Assembly (NCBI GenBank): GCA_018873245.2
Contig: JAEMBT020000007.1
Coordinates: 12,111,129-12,175,128 of the forward strand
DNA from: Archegozetes longisetosus
Taxonomy: Eukaryota > Arthropoda > Arachnida > Sarcoptiformes > Trhypochthoniidae
Direction: 5' to 3'
Length of the DNA: 64,000 nt
Below the pieces are notes generated by a model. It was not told the DNA's origin. It ran no database searches and saw only the letters and a program-made list of their open reading frames with translations. The position numbers and the translations under genes were made by a program. Shown here piece after piece: positions 25,210 to 36,716 of the stretch (the first letter of the stretch is position 1; each line of letters opens with the position of its first letter).

Positions 25210-28200
25210 TTTATTCTTATTGATAACAGACAAATGTTATCGACCACTATTAATAATGTCCCGATATATTTGAGATTAAACCGAAAATGTTCACTTCTAG
25301 TTACTTTAGATTTGAGAACACAAATGGATTACAAACTGAACACAATTTTTCAAGATAAAAGACCTTTGAACAAATGAAAAAACTTTAAGTAGTCTTAAGG
25401 GAGATTTACTTTAATTATTAATTGATATGAAATTGAGTACACGTTTAAAAATTAAGACTTAAAATACCAATTGATCTAAGCGTTCAGTTTGACTAACATG
25501 CAATGGTTTAACTATATGTAAGCTTAAATCTGATTGGATTACGAATCGAGTCAATGAGTGAGAGCTCAATGTACTAAAAACTCAAAATTACGACTCGAGA
25601 AAAAATGCTTCGCGTACCAAAAGCCGGTAAGGCCTGTGGCGTGACTGTAGGGAAAAGCACACAAATTGAGCCCCCTTTCAATCCTATTTCTGTGACTGGT
25701 TTTCTATGCAATAACCTGAAACATTACGTTTGGTGGAAGGTTGCCATAGAGAAGTGGTGTGATGTGAATATGATGTTGCACTTGCTCCAACAAACATTAC
25801 ACATAGCATACAGCACAGTTCAGTTATAATGTACAACATTTTTACAAAACTTTATTAAGACAGCACGGATTTCATAAATTACTCTTACATTTATTCTTTG
25901 TCATTATTTTTTTCCAGGATATGACTATCTTTCAATTATACAGACTCTTTGCTTAAATTTATGTATTTCTATTAACTGACACCTTCTTGATATTAATTCT
26001 GTAAACGGCATCTGATATTACATCATTCGGGCAATTAGGCTGTTTTGATACTACGCTCCGCTTCGATCAACACAAATCCAAGGACAGAAAAGTACTAGAT
26101 TCCAACCGCTGTAAACTGCTTCTATTTTTGGTCTATCAGAGTTTAGTGTTTGTAATAAAGGCCTACTCGTTTGAATTTTGTGATGTAGATACCGCATTCA
26201 TCTCTGATTACAAACTCTGATAAATGATTGGTCAAACCTGAAGGGAGTGACTTTTGTAAACGTAGTTTTTGGGGTTAACACGTCAGCGAACTTTAAATAC
26301 TGGCTACGTATAAACGCTATGCAGCTAACGCAATGCTTTCTCCAGAAAAGAGTCGCAAATTTGCAATATTTCATAGAATTGAAATTAAGTAAATTAAGTT
26401 ATTTACAAATGATTAAGCTGAACGAAGTACTTTTATTGATTTAGTTTACTTAGAAGATAAAGAATATACAGCAACTTTTAGTTAATATATAGTTGACCAC
26501 TACTCATATATGACAGACCGGTTAGATGTGATCTGGTTGTCACGTGGTTTTGCACACTTTTCTTGTAATTAAGAATAAGACAATCTCACCACATATTTGC
26601 GCATTACTTGTCAATGGTTGCATTGAATAAAGGACATTTTTCTTGTTTAGATTCTCCCTAAATACATTCGCACTTAGAAAAGAAGCTCTAATACATTATT
26701 TAATACGGTACTGACCGCATAAATTAGCGATAAATAAAACCGAATGCTCTTAAAGCTTTGTCTTTAAGCCATAAATTGTATTAGTTTAATTACTTTATTA
26801 GTTTGTATTTGTGTCTTGTTTAATTCGTAACTTTTCCTAGTATTTGACGATTACTCTGATTACTCGAAAAGTGTGTTTTTCCTTCAATTGGAAAATGAAA
26901 GATTGAATTTTGAGTAAGATTCTTGTAAGAAGTTTGAACCAATTTGTTTGATAGATTAAAACTACATGATGTAAAGAAAAAGAAAAGCCAAACTTTTTCC
27001 AGTGGGGAAGTCCTTCAGTGAATAACTTGACGCAAATTTGACGTCAAATCTTGTTTTCGTCTATTTTGATTACAAAATTATTAAATACTAGTAAACACTA
27101 GTAAACACAAGAATTAATTTCGAAATATTAACTGATAAGAATTTGATGAGAGGACCAAAGCTCTTCACCCCTGATTCAGTGTGCTTCACACCAGAAATCA
27201 AGAGTTAAGCATTTAATGAAATGAGTCCTTATATCAATATTTAACTAATAACCTTAAAGAATTTGGTGTCAACACTCTTAATCTGAGTTAAGAGCCCGCG
27301 AATTAGTTTTACCCTCGACAGTTCATATTCAACAGTTAGAAGAAATGACTGCCATTCGTGTATTTATAAATTTGAAGTATAATTTCACTTAAATATATTT
27401 GAGCCAAGTCAAACAATGAGCTCAAAAGCTTTATATCCGGCAAAAGACGGAAACAACAGATTGCTGCACTTTTCAATGCTATTGTAAATAATTTTGACAC
27501 AGTAATGCTTTTTTCGACCCCTGTATTATGAATAAACTTTTCAGATTGCACTCAAAATATTTCAACTAAAATTTCTCGAGTATTTAAATCTCGACAATAA
27601 TTATTACCGAAAACTATATTTTGCAATTCTTACAAAACGATCTAATCTTTTCGCAAAAGCTAAGTTGTTTATAACCAGAATTTTAGAATATTTTGATTAT
27701 TCATAAAGATTAAATGCGATAAAGGTACTTATAAACTTTGACGAATTAATTAATAAAGCATTGCAAAGATATTTAATCTTTTTCATACTTCGAACGAAAA
27801 TGGGCGTTTGAAGAATTTATCAAATGCCAAAAGTCGCTTTACTATTATCTCTTGATTATCTTAAGTCAACAATTTTTTTGCTCAACATTTTCAGGAACTA
27901 TTGGCCCAAAATTTAGACTCATAAAAATCTCTTATGTATCTCTAAATAAACTATCTCATGTGTTGAATTTGATGCTGAATCAATGATAATTTTATTTTTG
28001 GCTTCAACACTTCTATTTTTATCCCCTTAGCAAAGGCCTCCAAACTAGAATCTCAAATTCGAGTAGAATATTATCTGATCATTCTTAATGTTTTACGTCA
28101 TAGATTGTCGTCATATCATGAATTTAGTCTCAATTTTCATTCTTAATTGATATACAACTAGCTTAATTTAATTTTGAGAAGTTTGATCTAGAATAATTTA

Positions 28201-28882
28201 ATCCTATTGAACTTCTTCAATAAAAAATAATAAAATTAAAGTCTATGGTTCAAGTTATATCACTAAAATTTTGTGAAATGAACTTGTTATAGCAGGTCGA
28301 AATGCATCCGAAAAATGATTAAATTTCAATCTTGTTTGATCCATTCATAAGATCAAAAGTTGAAAATATCAATCAATTTGTCATGAATGTTGAAGTTCAA
28401 GACTGAAAACATCTTAAAAGTATTTGCCTTCCTCTATTTATGATCTGTGACGGCACTTCGAAATGACCAATTTGATAATGGTTAATTTTAGGATAGCTAG
28501 CCCCTATTTTAATTCAAGAGAACTGTTTATCGCAATAATTATGCCATTTTTCAATTTTAGAATAAATTGTAAAAAGACTTTTGATTGATAATTTTGAATA
28601 TTTGAACGAACAAAACATTGTTAAGAATAATTTAAAAACTGCTTTTGTAAAGACAAGTCTGAACGAAATTTTACAAAATAGTGAAACATTTCATTAGGAC
28701 TGATGCATGTACAGATAAAGACTGAAATTTACCAAGGGTTTTACTTGTCACTAGTAAAAACCACTCTATGTAAACACTCTATGTAACCACTCTAGTAAAA
28801 GCCTGAACTCAATGAAATAAAAGTTTATTACTTGAGTATTAATGTTTGAAGACGAAAATCTAAGAAAACTTGAGGTGCCAAT
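25210..28882. other. Region upstream of LpR; no gene recognised
   Basis: It includes the presumed LpR promoter and 5' leader just above 25209, though no TATA or initiator could be assigned confidently in such AT-rich DNA. A 74-codon plus-strand frame (25605-25829) has an unusually G/C-balanced start but no known domain. A small hairpin built on TATCAGAGTTT lies at about 26133-26224. Short tandem words occur near 27085 (ACTAGTAAAC) and 28761 (CCACTCTATGTAAA). Confidence 0.4.
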
Positions 28883-29126
28883 TAGAGCTCGAACATGTAA
28901 ACCCTAAACCCGTTGAAGACTCGTAAAAGCCCAAATCCGTACAGTTGGATTTTAAAATTCTTCCTCCAAAAACCCTTATATTAGGAAGTTGTAGATTTCT
29001 CTTAGAAATTAAAACGTTCAATTCATGTGTAGGGATTTTTGAAGGAAAATTTTTAAAATCCAACTGTACGGGTTTGGGTTTTTTACGAATCTTCAACGGG
29101 TTTAGGGTTTACATGTTCGATTTCTA
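28883..29126. mobile_element. 244-bp non-autonomous hAT-type MITE, perfect 8-bp TSD
   Basis: The element starts TAGAGCTCGAACATGTAAAC and ends with the inverted TTTACATGTTCGATTTCTA. Pairing runs through ACCCGTTGAAGACTCGTAAAA and CCAAATCCGTACAGTTGGAT, so most of the unit is palindromic. The direct repeat GTGCCAAT lies on both sides (28875-28882 and 29127-29134), a perfect 8-bp target-site duplication as made by hAT transposases. There is no coding capacity. A truncated relative lies at 10671-10832. Confidence 0.88.
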
Positions 29127-29638
29127 GTGCCAATCTATGCTTATTAATAAACATAATTTTAGTTATATTGCGATCATTTTGATATCAGATTTCATAGAAA
29201 TTACCCTTTGAAACAAAAAATTCTTCGTTTCAAACTTTATATGTTTTATCTGTCATTTATGAAGTTTTGAAATTATGAGTATTTTGCTTAAAGAGTTAGC
29301 TCCTCATCCGTTAGGAAATTTCGATGACTAACTGTACTTTACTGATAAAATGAGATTAACGTCAATGATGAAGCTTAGAAAAGCTTTTACTGTTTGACTA
29401 TTGCACTTCACTATGTCACCTCATACTGTGGGGTGACAACTCGTAACCCAGCGACTTTAAAGGGGCATAACTTTTTTATTACTAAAGATATTTTACTGAA
29501 AAGTATATCAAATTAAAGGGAAAGAATTGTATTTTTATAATCAAGAAACTGGCCCTTATTTTCATTAAAATTCACTATTTCAAGAGTTGCAAAGACACTC
29601 AAGGTGTAAAGACACGTTTTAATAACTCTCACTGTTGC

Positions 29639-29850
29639 CAATTCGACAATCAATTCATTGGTGCCTGTGGTCCACATCCCTGGTCAGCTCGTTCTTCAGA
29701 TATTACTAATTGTGGCCTTTTTCGTGTGTATATTTCAAAAATAGAGTTTATGCAATTGAGATCAGAGACATCGAACACTTAAAACAATGCATTAGAAGAG
29801 AAATTAGTCAAATCAAAAATAATAGAAAGTTATTAAAACGTATCTATTAG
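29639..29850 (+). pseudogene. Mariner/Tc-type DDE transposase fragment
   Basis: A plus-strand frame reads NQFIGACGPHPWSARSSDIT, clearly like the N-x-W-I-G-x2-G-P-x3-W-P-x-R-S-P-D-L-T signature before the last acidic residue of mariner-like DDE transposases. After a frameshift near 29738, a second frame reads VYAIEIRDIEHLKQCIREEI, matching the following helical region, and ends in TAG at 29848-29850. The N-terminal and catalytic upstream parts are not recognisable. Terminal repeats were not found. It is a decayed relic. Confidence 0.7.
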
Positions 29851-30344
29851 TCTTTGCACTCTGTACATTTAGTGTATCGATTCTAATAGAAAAGAGGTGA
29901 CAGAAAACAGGATTTGGCCAATATGATTATTTCGAAGTGCTGCCAAAGCGGGTACAGGAATCATGAATAGAGGAATGCAAATTCTTTTTAGTTACAGCAT
30001 AACAAAGTAATCAAATTACTAGTAGTACTAAATATCTATTAGATTTATCTTTTACAATGCAAATCCAACAAACAAAATCTAATGATAACATGTATGGCGT
30101 GACATACATTGGAAATCCGTCTCCTATATGTGTCTCCTACTAATTGGTGCCCTATTAGATGTAAAGATGATTGCAATGTAATGCAATGCATTTCCAGGAA
30201 TTAGATTCAACTTGAAATTCCTGTTAAATAGTGGTAGATATTTACGAATAAGTTTGATTAAGATTAAGATAATTTGAGATAATGGTTTATAATGAAAGTA
30301 GACGATAAACCTAACTTTTTCAAAGTATTTCATATGATTAATAG

Positions 30345-30822
30345 TAGAGCGTGGTATTTTCGAGAAATGAGCTTCTCGAGTCTCGAACAAACTTTGGTCC
30401 CGAGGCTCGAGAATTCTCGGATTCTATATAATATGGGGAAAAGTTTGATCACCAATTATTTACTTGCACTTAAATTCAATACAATACATTAAATTGGAAT
30501 GACCGTTCAATAACTAAAAGCTTTTAACTTAATTTCAAATTTATCTAACAAATCTATTTCGATTAAAACGATCCTTTCGCGAATCAACTTTGTGATAAAA
30601 CACATTTTTAAGCATTTATAAACCTTTAAACTTAGAATTATTCATCAAGTATTCATTGGTTAATCAAGTTATACAATATTTTTCTTCGATCAACGTTAAA
30701 CAAAAACTTTTGGAAATTAAGGGTTAATTATTGGTATTAAATCAATAAAAAATGTTTTTCGAGACTCGTTCGAGTCTCGAAATACCCCTCGATCGTGACT
30801 CGAGAAGTCATACCATGCTCTA
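30345..30822. mobile_element. 478-bp non-autonomous hAT-type element, perfect 8-bp TSD
   Basis: Termini TAGAGCGTGGTAT (30345) and ATACCATGCTCTA (ending 30822) are inverted copies with one mismatch. Both sides carry ATTAATAG (30337-30344 and 30823-30830), a perfect 8-bp duplication. Just inside both ends are several CTCGAG/GAGTCTCGA words in both orientations, like the subterminal binding sites of hAT transposases. The interior is AT-rich and non-coding. Confidence 0.87.
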
Positions 30823-31597
30823 ATTAATAGCTAGAGAATTTGAATCAATCTGAATCAATTAAACAGATATCAATTGGAAGCAGGTATTCTGTTGAGAAAT
30901 TTTATTTCATATTCAAACGGTTTAATCAATTGAAAAGTTTGAAAGTTTCAGAAAAGAATCATCATATAAATAATATGAAGAAGACATGTCATCTCAGATA
31001 CGCATTGAGTGTTTTGAAATTCATTTTCAATAAACCTATTGTCTACACTGATAATAATTTGATCTGAACAAATGAAGTGAAGCAACCTTACAGATAGAGT
31101 TACGGACAAATGCCAACTTAAAGCTAGTGTTCGTTTTACAAATATAAACTTAAATTGAATTCTGCCACTTCCTAACCTTACCAAAACAATCTTGGTTTAA
31201 ATATATACAACGAGACACTAATTGCACCACTAATGAGTCAATTAAAGAATATTTTAAGATAATTAAGAACCGTGTTAATATCAAATAAAACCTATTATTC
31301 ATATGTTTGCTTAGTGATAAAACCTGACACATGCTAATTTATCATAAGATTGCTTCTAAAGTGTTTCATTATCGAAAGTGGCAGTTATAAAAAAGTCACT
31401 GAAAACATGAGACCACATTGAAAATAAATCAATTAATAAATATTTGCATTAATATATTTGAACACCATTACAAATTAATTGATTAAATAAATCAAACTAA
31501 ATTGAAGAATAGCTGAAAAGTCTTACAAAAATTGCTTTGCAAATTTTAAAAATTTTCTCGTCTTATCGAGTAAAATATTAGGAAAAATGTGTAAAAA

Positions 31598-32046
31598 CTA
31601 TCCAAATAGGAATATTCTTCTGGTGCCATTAGAATCTCGCGTTGCATTCGATTTATGGGACTGAAAGGGTCTCGAAATGCTTAAAGAATTTTTCATACCA
31701 TTACTTTGATTAATATTGAGCTTTCCGAAATTGTTTTGATGTAACTTGAAATCTTGACTCACCAAAGATTCGTGTTCACCACCTGTGCAAAATTAAAATC
31801 AGTTCAATAATAGGATAAACATGTAAATAATTATCTGAGCTGACAATTTAAAGTTTAACTCTTACTATCAACAGCAACCTCGTGAGTAGGAACAAGAGGT
31901 ACGACTGGTGTCACTCCATTGGGAGGACACGGACAACAAAAGCACGGCTTTCGAAACAATGATAGCCAAAGGTTTTTACCACAAGCTTCTCCTCTAACTA
32001 TGATAGCACCCAAAATATATACATATAAAATAGAGAGTATTCCCAT
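31598..32046 (-). CDS. Small secreted Cys-rich preproprotein ending RRIFLFG
   Basis: Two exons, 31866-32046 and 31598-31782, with an 83-bp GTAAGA...CAG intron in phase 1; 121 residues. Residues 1-21 form a signal peptide (MGILSILYVYILGAIIVRGEA). A compact cysteine block follows (CGKNLW, then PCFCCPCPPNG), then a hydrophilic Asn/Ser/Lys-rich region. The last residues are TRRIFLFG and stop. A dibasic RR followed by four residues and a C-terminal glycine is the layout of an amidated peptide at the end of a prohormone, so a neuropeptide-like precursor is one reading. The cysteine block is not typical of that class, and chance cannot be excluded. A GTGAGT within exon 2 could be an alternative donor, but no usable acceptor follows. 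No homologue is known to me. Confidence 0.6.
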
Positions 32047-32440
32047 TTTTCAAGATAGGTTGCTTCAATTTAGTTTTCAACTACTTATATATGTTTGCAG
32101 ACAAAGAAATTGTTTTTTTTTCTATATCAGTTATGTCCTAATTTGAATAAATAAATGAATACGAAAAGCTAATAAATTTGATTATTACACATTCATTTGT
32201 TACTTTATTTATTCTGAGTACATACAAAAGTTTAATTGAAAGTCGAAAGAATACTAACAATAAGCCATAAATCATTATAACAATCATGAAAACATAGAGT
32301 CATTCAAAAATGATAAAGGATCGACAATAGTTTATTTGATGCCATAACCAATGTTTCAATAAAACTAGTTTGAATATTTAAAAAAAAGAATCAGTTATTT
32401 CCGTATTACCATAGCTTTGCGATCAAACCTTTGATAAAAG

Positions 32441-32845
32441 TTAAGCCTCTTTGGGTTCCAGGCTATTGAGTTCGGTTAGAGTTTGATTTTTGACTTCGCA
32501 TTTATTCCAAGAGAGTGTCACTAAATTGCAAATAGCATTTATACTTCTCATCTCTTCTTCAAACTTATCCATCGAATCTAATCCACAATTTGCTATAAGC
32601 AATGGAAATATGCATTCCTGGTATTTACGAACATTACAGCAAACATTAAGACCGAAATCTTCGTTATAGGTGATTGATTTTCCCAATGGTTCAAAACAAG
32701 CTGAAACTTTTTTGGCATCTCTTGTTAGCAGTTTGATGCACGTCAGATCAATACAACCCTCTATGAATACATTCGAGGGTATTATTTGTGCACTAATGCT
32801 TTGCACCAAGATCAACAAAAAACATAAGTTCGAGAAACAAATCAT
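32441..32845 (-). CDS. Secreted cysteine-rich protein
   Basis: Single-exon frame. I prefer the ATG at 32845 because it puts a good signal peptide first (MICFSNLCFLLILVQSISAQ); the frame is open to an earlier ATG at 32929, which would add 28 residues. The mature part (~115 residues) has about ten cysteines spaced C-x4-C, a CC pair, then single cysteines to W-N-K-C. One N-glycosylation site (NQT) is near the end. This even spacing of cysteines in a helical-looking chain recalls arthropod secreted proteins of unknown function, but I assign no family. It lies about 400 bp upstream of the other small secreted gene, on the same strand. Confidence 0.6.
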   Translation of the reverse strand: MICFSNLCFLLILVQSISAQIIPSNVFIEGCIDLTCIKLLTRDAKKVSACFEPLGKSITYNEDFGLNVCCNVRKYQECIFPLLIANCGLDSMDKFEEEMRSINAICNLVTLSWNKCEVKNQTLTELNSLEPKEA

Positions 32846-33827
32846 CCTTTGATGGCTTAATCTTAGCTCAATCTCATACAATAATCGTAAAAATGAACAT
32901 AAACATAGCTTATATTTATTTAATTTCATGGTCTGCTGATCAACAGCTTAGCAGTTAGACTTCATTACGACTTCAATGATATACTGACCAATTATTTCCA
33001 ATTTCATAAGGTATCGAAAAGATTTCAAAAGATCACTAGAATAAGAGAAAAGACCTCTAAAAGAGTAATTATTTATATAGAAACAATATTCTTAGTTGTT
33101 TATTCATATCTATTGAGTTATTTTTATAAATAGTGGAAATTAAATACTTATTTAAGTGTTGTGTCTATTGTTTAAGAACGTTGTGAATACATCTAGACTT
33201 TCGTTAATATTTATCCAGTTCATGCAATTATGAATATGACTTGATTGACATTGAAGCATCTTCAATATCCTTGTCTATGAACAATGAATCATTATCTCAC
33301 ATTTTAATTAAGTCTATGCCTTTGTGTTTATATAAACTAATTTGCATATTTTCTGTCTTACTTTAGTATTCTATTTGAAAAGTTTCAACTTTTCAAATTT
33401 ACAGTTTCGTTTTCATTTTATGGTCTTGTGATCATTCAATTTCTTACTAGAGTTTATAGTACTGGCTTGCTTTTTACATTTATCATTTATAAACTTATAT
33501 TGCTATGTTGTGCAAGCTTAATAGTTTGCCTAATAACATATGTATACAGCTTATAATATATTCTATATTATAATTTCTATATGTTTCTGTGCGATTGTTT
33601 GTCTGAAACCCAAAAACCTCGATCTGTGGTAATCGAACGAACGAAAAAGTGGTATCGTTAGAACCAGCCTAGTCTGCAAGCATCAATAGAGTATAATGGT
33701 TAACGGAAAGTAGCAACTTTGGCGACTAAGACCTTACTTCCCGCTCGTTAAGACTAGTTATTTGCTAATTTAATACATTTAACTTGTATTTTAATACCAG
33801 CTACCTTTTATGGCTAAATTCAATTTC

Positions 33828-34342
33828 CAATGTATGCATTGCTATTTCCAGTGGCAATTGCTAAAGTAGCTCTATTAGAAAAGTTATGAACAGTTATCAC
33901 ATTGCTATTTACATTCATAAGTCTATTTTGATTTGCTACATTGATATGCATTATAAATATTTTGTTTGTATTAAATACTCGGTCATATTGTGTTGTATTT
34001 AGTTCTGTGATTAAAATGAAAGGCATAACTGAATTGATATCTAATAATGCTCGCACTATAAGGTCTCAACGAGTCATAAGTAACCAAAATTAGGAGAATA
34101 ATCGCATATCAGATGAATAGTGGTTTAATTTTTCAAAAATGAAAAAATACTTATGACCATGTCTCACAAAACAATTAATAGATGATTAGCATATTCTGAT
34201 TTAGATTAAACTCATAATTATTGTTTTTAAACTTTGTACTCTTTGAATAATCTTTTAAATTGGAAATGGTAATGCAGTAACTGTAGTTTTTCTGGTAGCA
34301 CTACTTAAGTACTGTCCAGTGCAAATAGCAGTGCATACGTTG
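33828..34342. mobile_element. Old TIR element with GCATTGCTATTT subterminal repeats
   Basis: The left end CAATGTATGCATTGCTATTT and the inverted right end CAACGTATGCACTGCTATTT pair for about 55 bp with scattered mismatches. Extra copies of ATTGCTATTTAC lie inside. No clean target-site duplication remains. The same words (GCATTTGCTATTTCC, AGCACTACTT) occur in the element at 58071-58627, suggesting one family. The open frame on the minus strand (33820-34056) is a by-product. Confidence 0.55.
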
Positions 34343-34498
34343 TAAATATAACTGAATTTAGCTGTTATTCATATATCATACACCCTGAATAAATAATTTG
34401 AAATATCTATATTACATTCGACTTTAGCTCAATTTTTTGTCAAGCGGATCATATAAGGAGTATATTTAGATGAAATATCGGGAAAATCTATTCACAAA

Positions 34499-34858
34499 AT
34501 GAAAATTGTTGGATCAAACACAATATCTTTTACTCTATTGACCACAATTAAAATAGCTGTATTGTCCAGGTTCTGGCCAAGTCAATTATTTTTCACATTT
34601 CAATACATGACTAATCGTCTTAATATTGCATATCATATCATTTGTGTCTATTTTGCAATATTTATTATCCTTGTCGAACAAATAAATGAATTTACCGTCC
34701 ATTGTGTTCATGTCGTCGCTTCTATTGTATTGCTTATCGTTTTGCCGCCGATTTTGCTATTATTTATAAAATGCGATTTATTATCATTAGTCACAACAGC
34801 GTCTCGAAAGATTAGTGTCGGCGTTAATATTGCCTTCTCACAGGAACCAAACTCGTAA
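34499..34858 (+). CDS. Possible small multi-pass membrane protein
   Basis: A 119-codon single-exon frame. Hydrophobic stretches at about residues 44-60 (IAYHIICVYFAIFIILV) and 69-92 (VASIVLLIVLPPILLLFIKC) could be membrane helices, with a hydrophobic N-terminus. Length and G/C content are slightly above background for this AT-rich DNA. No family is recognised and no splice partners were found, so this may be chance. Confidence 0.3.
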   Translation: MKIVGSNTISFTLLTTIKIAVLSRFWPSQLFFTFQYMTNRLNIAYHIICVYFAIFIILVEQINEFTVHCVHVVASIVLLIVLPPILLLFIKCDLLSLVTTASRKISVGVNIAFSQEPNS

Positions 34859-34952
34859 ATCGAGTATTTAGAACCAAATAAGAAAAAACAATCGGACTGT
34901 CTGATAAGTTTCTAAAATTAAGAACAAACGTTGCATTTAATCGAACCTTTGG

Positions 34953-35236
34953 CTATTCTTCCCACTCAATTCTATTACTCGCTTTTGTATGACTATCAGC
35001 GGTGGCCCTCCACTACTTCTTGTCTTTAACAAAGATTGTTTTGTTAGCAAACTTTCCCTTATTGAAAGTGATGACTGAATCCAAAGGAGTCTCAATTGAA
35101 ATTCCCCAATAGTTTTGAATAAATTTTGGAGAACTCAAAACACCAAATCGTTTACTGATTTCCCAATAACGTTCGTTACTGAATACAAGCATCTTTCTGT
35201 TGGCTAATTGGACGACTTCATCAACTTTATCACAAA
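34953..35236 (-). pseudogene. Broken coding fragment, hemopexin-repeat-like
   Basis: The minus strand reads a coding-like frame with aromatic/acidic repeats such as RYWEISKRFG, PLDSVITFNKG and NKTIFVKDKK, then TAG (35013-35015), then WRATADSHTK to a second stop at 34953. Replacing the first stop by Tyr would give the K-Y-W-R type motif of hemopexin-like propeller blades, which is why I read it as a nonsense-mutated relic. An AG acceptor could precede it (near 35237). The similarity is judged by eye only. Confidence 0.4.
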
Positions 35237-36716
35237 GTAATTAGCCTCAAGTTTTGAGGTTTACCGTCAAATTGCTTTCATATTTAAAAGCATTAAACAA
35301 ACCAATAGTTATAAATAGACTAAATATTTTGCAGACGTTCATCAATTAATTCATTGTTATTTTGAATAAGTATCTATTAAACTGACCAGAATAACAGATT
35401 AATAAATTTTCTTCTGAATGATATTATTGTTAAAAATTAGTCTGTTTTCGTGCTAGTGTCTAGATAACTACTCCAAACGTTATATATAGCATCGCTTAAG
35501 TATGCTCAATGCTTAAGTATTGTTTGTGAGCATCTTTTCAACAAAACTGAACAATTTTTGGCGTCAATTATAGACAAAATATTGGGTTCATTTTAAAAAA
35601 ATAAAGAAGAGTAAATGCAAAACTTGAAAGTTTAAGGAGTTGTTCAATAAGTTCGAAAAAATGAAACAGTGCTGCAATAATCTGAGGAGAATAAGCCAAC
35701 TAAACTCGAATTTACTGTTCAAAACATAAAAAACAGAAATATTGAAATTGTTTTAATTAAACTTAACTAAAAATAACGTTTGTCTTTAAATGCTTCTATC
35801 AAATGAATGAACTTTAATTGCAGTTTCCGTTTCACTTATAATAGTGATATTTTGATGATTTGACTGCATTTTGGGGCCTTCTCCAAACTGAACAATTGAT
35901 TCATAATCGAAATTAAAATGATATCGATTTCAACAATAAAAACTTTAGTATCAAAAAAGGTTTCTTTATGTACACTATTTATGTGGCTTTATTATCCTTG
36001 ATTGGCGTCTGAAGTGGATATCTCAGACATTGTTTATTATATCAAAACTTTCGCAATCACTTTAACTGATTTTTGGCTAGATTCATTGCGCTAATCTCTA
36101 AAAGTTCTTATTATCCCGATTTCCGACTGCATTTGATCAATTATTTGCAGCAACTCTTGCATCCATTTATTGGTATGAGCCCAAAAGCGAGAAAATAAGT
36201 CAGCTTTACTAAATAGAGATATTTTTGCATCAAAATTATATTTGCACTTGTTTTACTGTAAATTTGCCACTTTCTATTTAAATATTTTTAACAGCGGCAA
36301 ATGTAACGCAAAACATACAATGAGGAAAATCAATTGAAACAATCAAATTTATGGAAAAGCACTTTATTCTTGTAGTCATTATTTTTTATATAGATAAATA
36401 CAATAATTTATTTGTCTGAAGTTTGAGTACTCGAAAGTTTTAAAACTGCAAATATTAAAGATTTAGTGAATTGGATAAAAACGAAATTTAATTAGCGATC
36501 AAATTGAACAAAATTTTGTTCATATATTGTTTTTTCTAATGGTAAACATTAAGCGCTTAAAAGTTTAGGCTATGTATCTCGTGATATCGTTACGAAAATG
36601 ATATAAAAATATACTTTTATGAATGAATGAAGTTTGATGTTTTCTAGAGATTGCTATCGTATAAATTTGAACTTTGATTCAATTGTTATTAATCAAAAAT
36701 TGTTGTAAAAAATAAT
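35237..36716. other. Intergenic, nothing recognised
   Basis: AT-rich sequence between the broken fragment and the 3' end of the adhesion GPCR gene. No open frame, palindrome or splice-linked exon stood out. Confidence 0.4.

Noticed and set aside
31598..31766. GTGAGT inside the second exon of the small secreted gene as a donor
   Set aside because: The nearest acceptor would give an 18-base intron, and the frame remains open to a stop without splicing.
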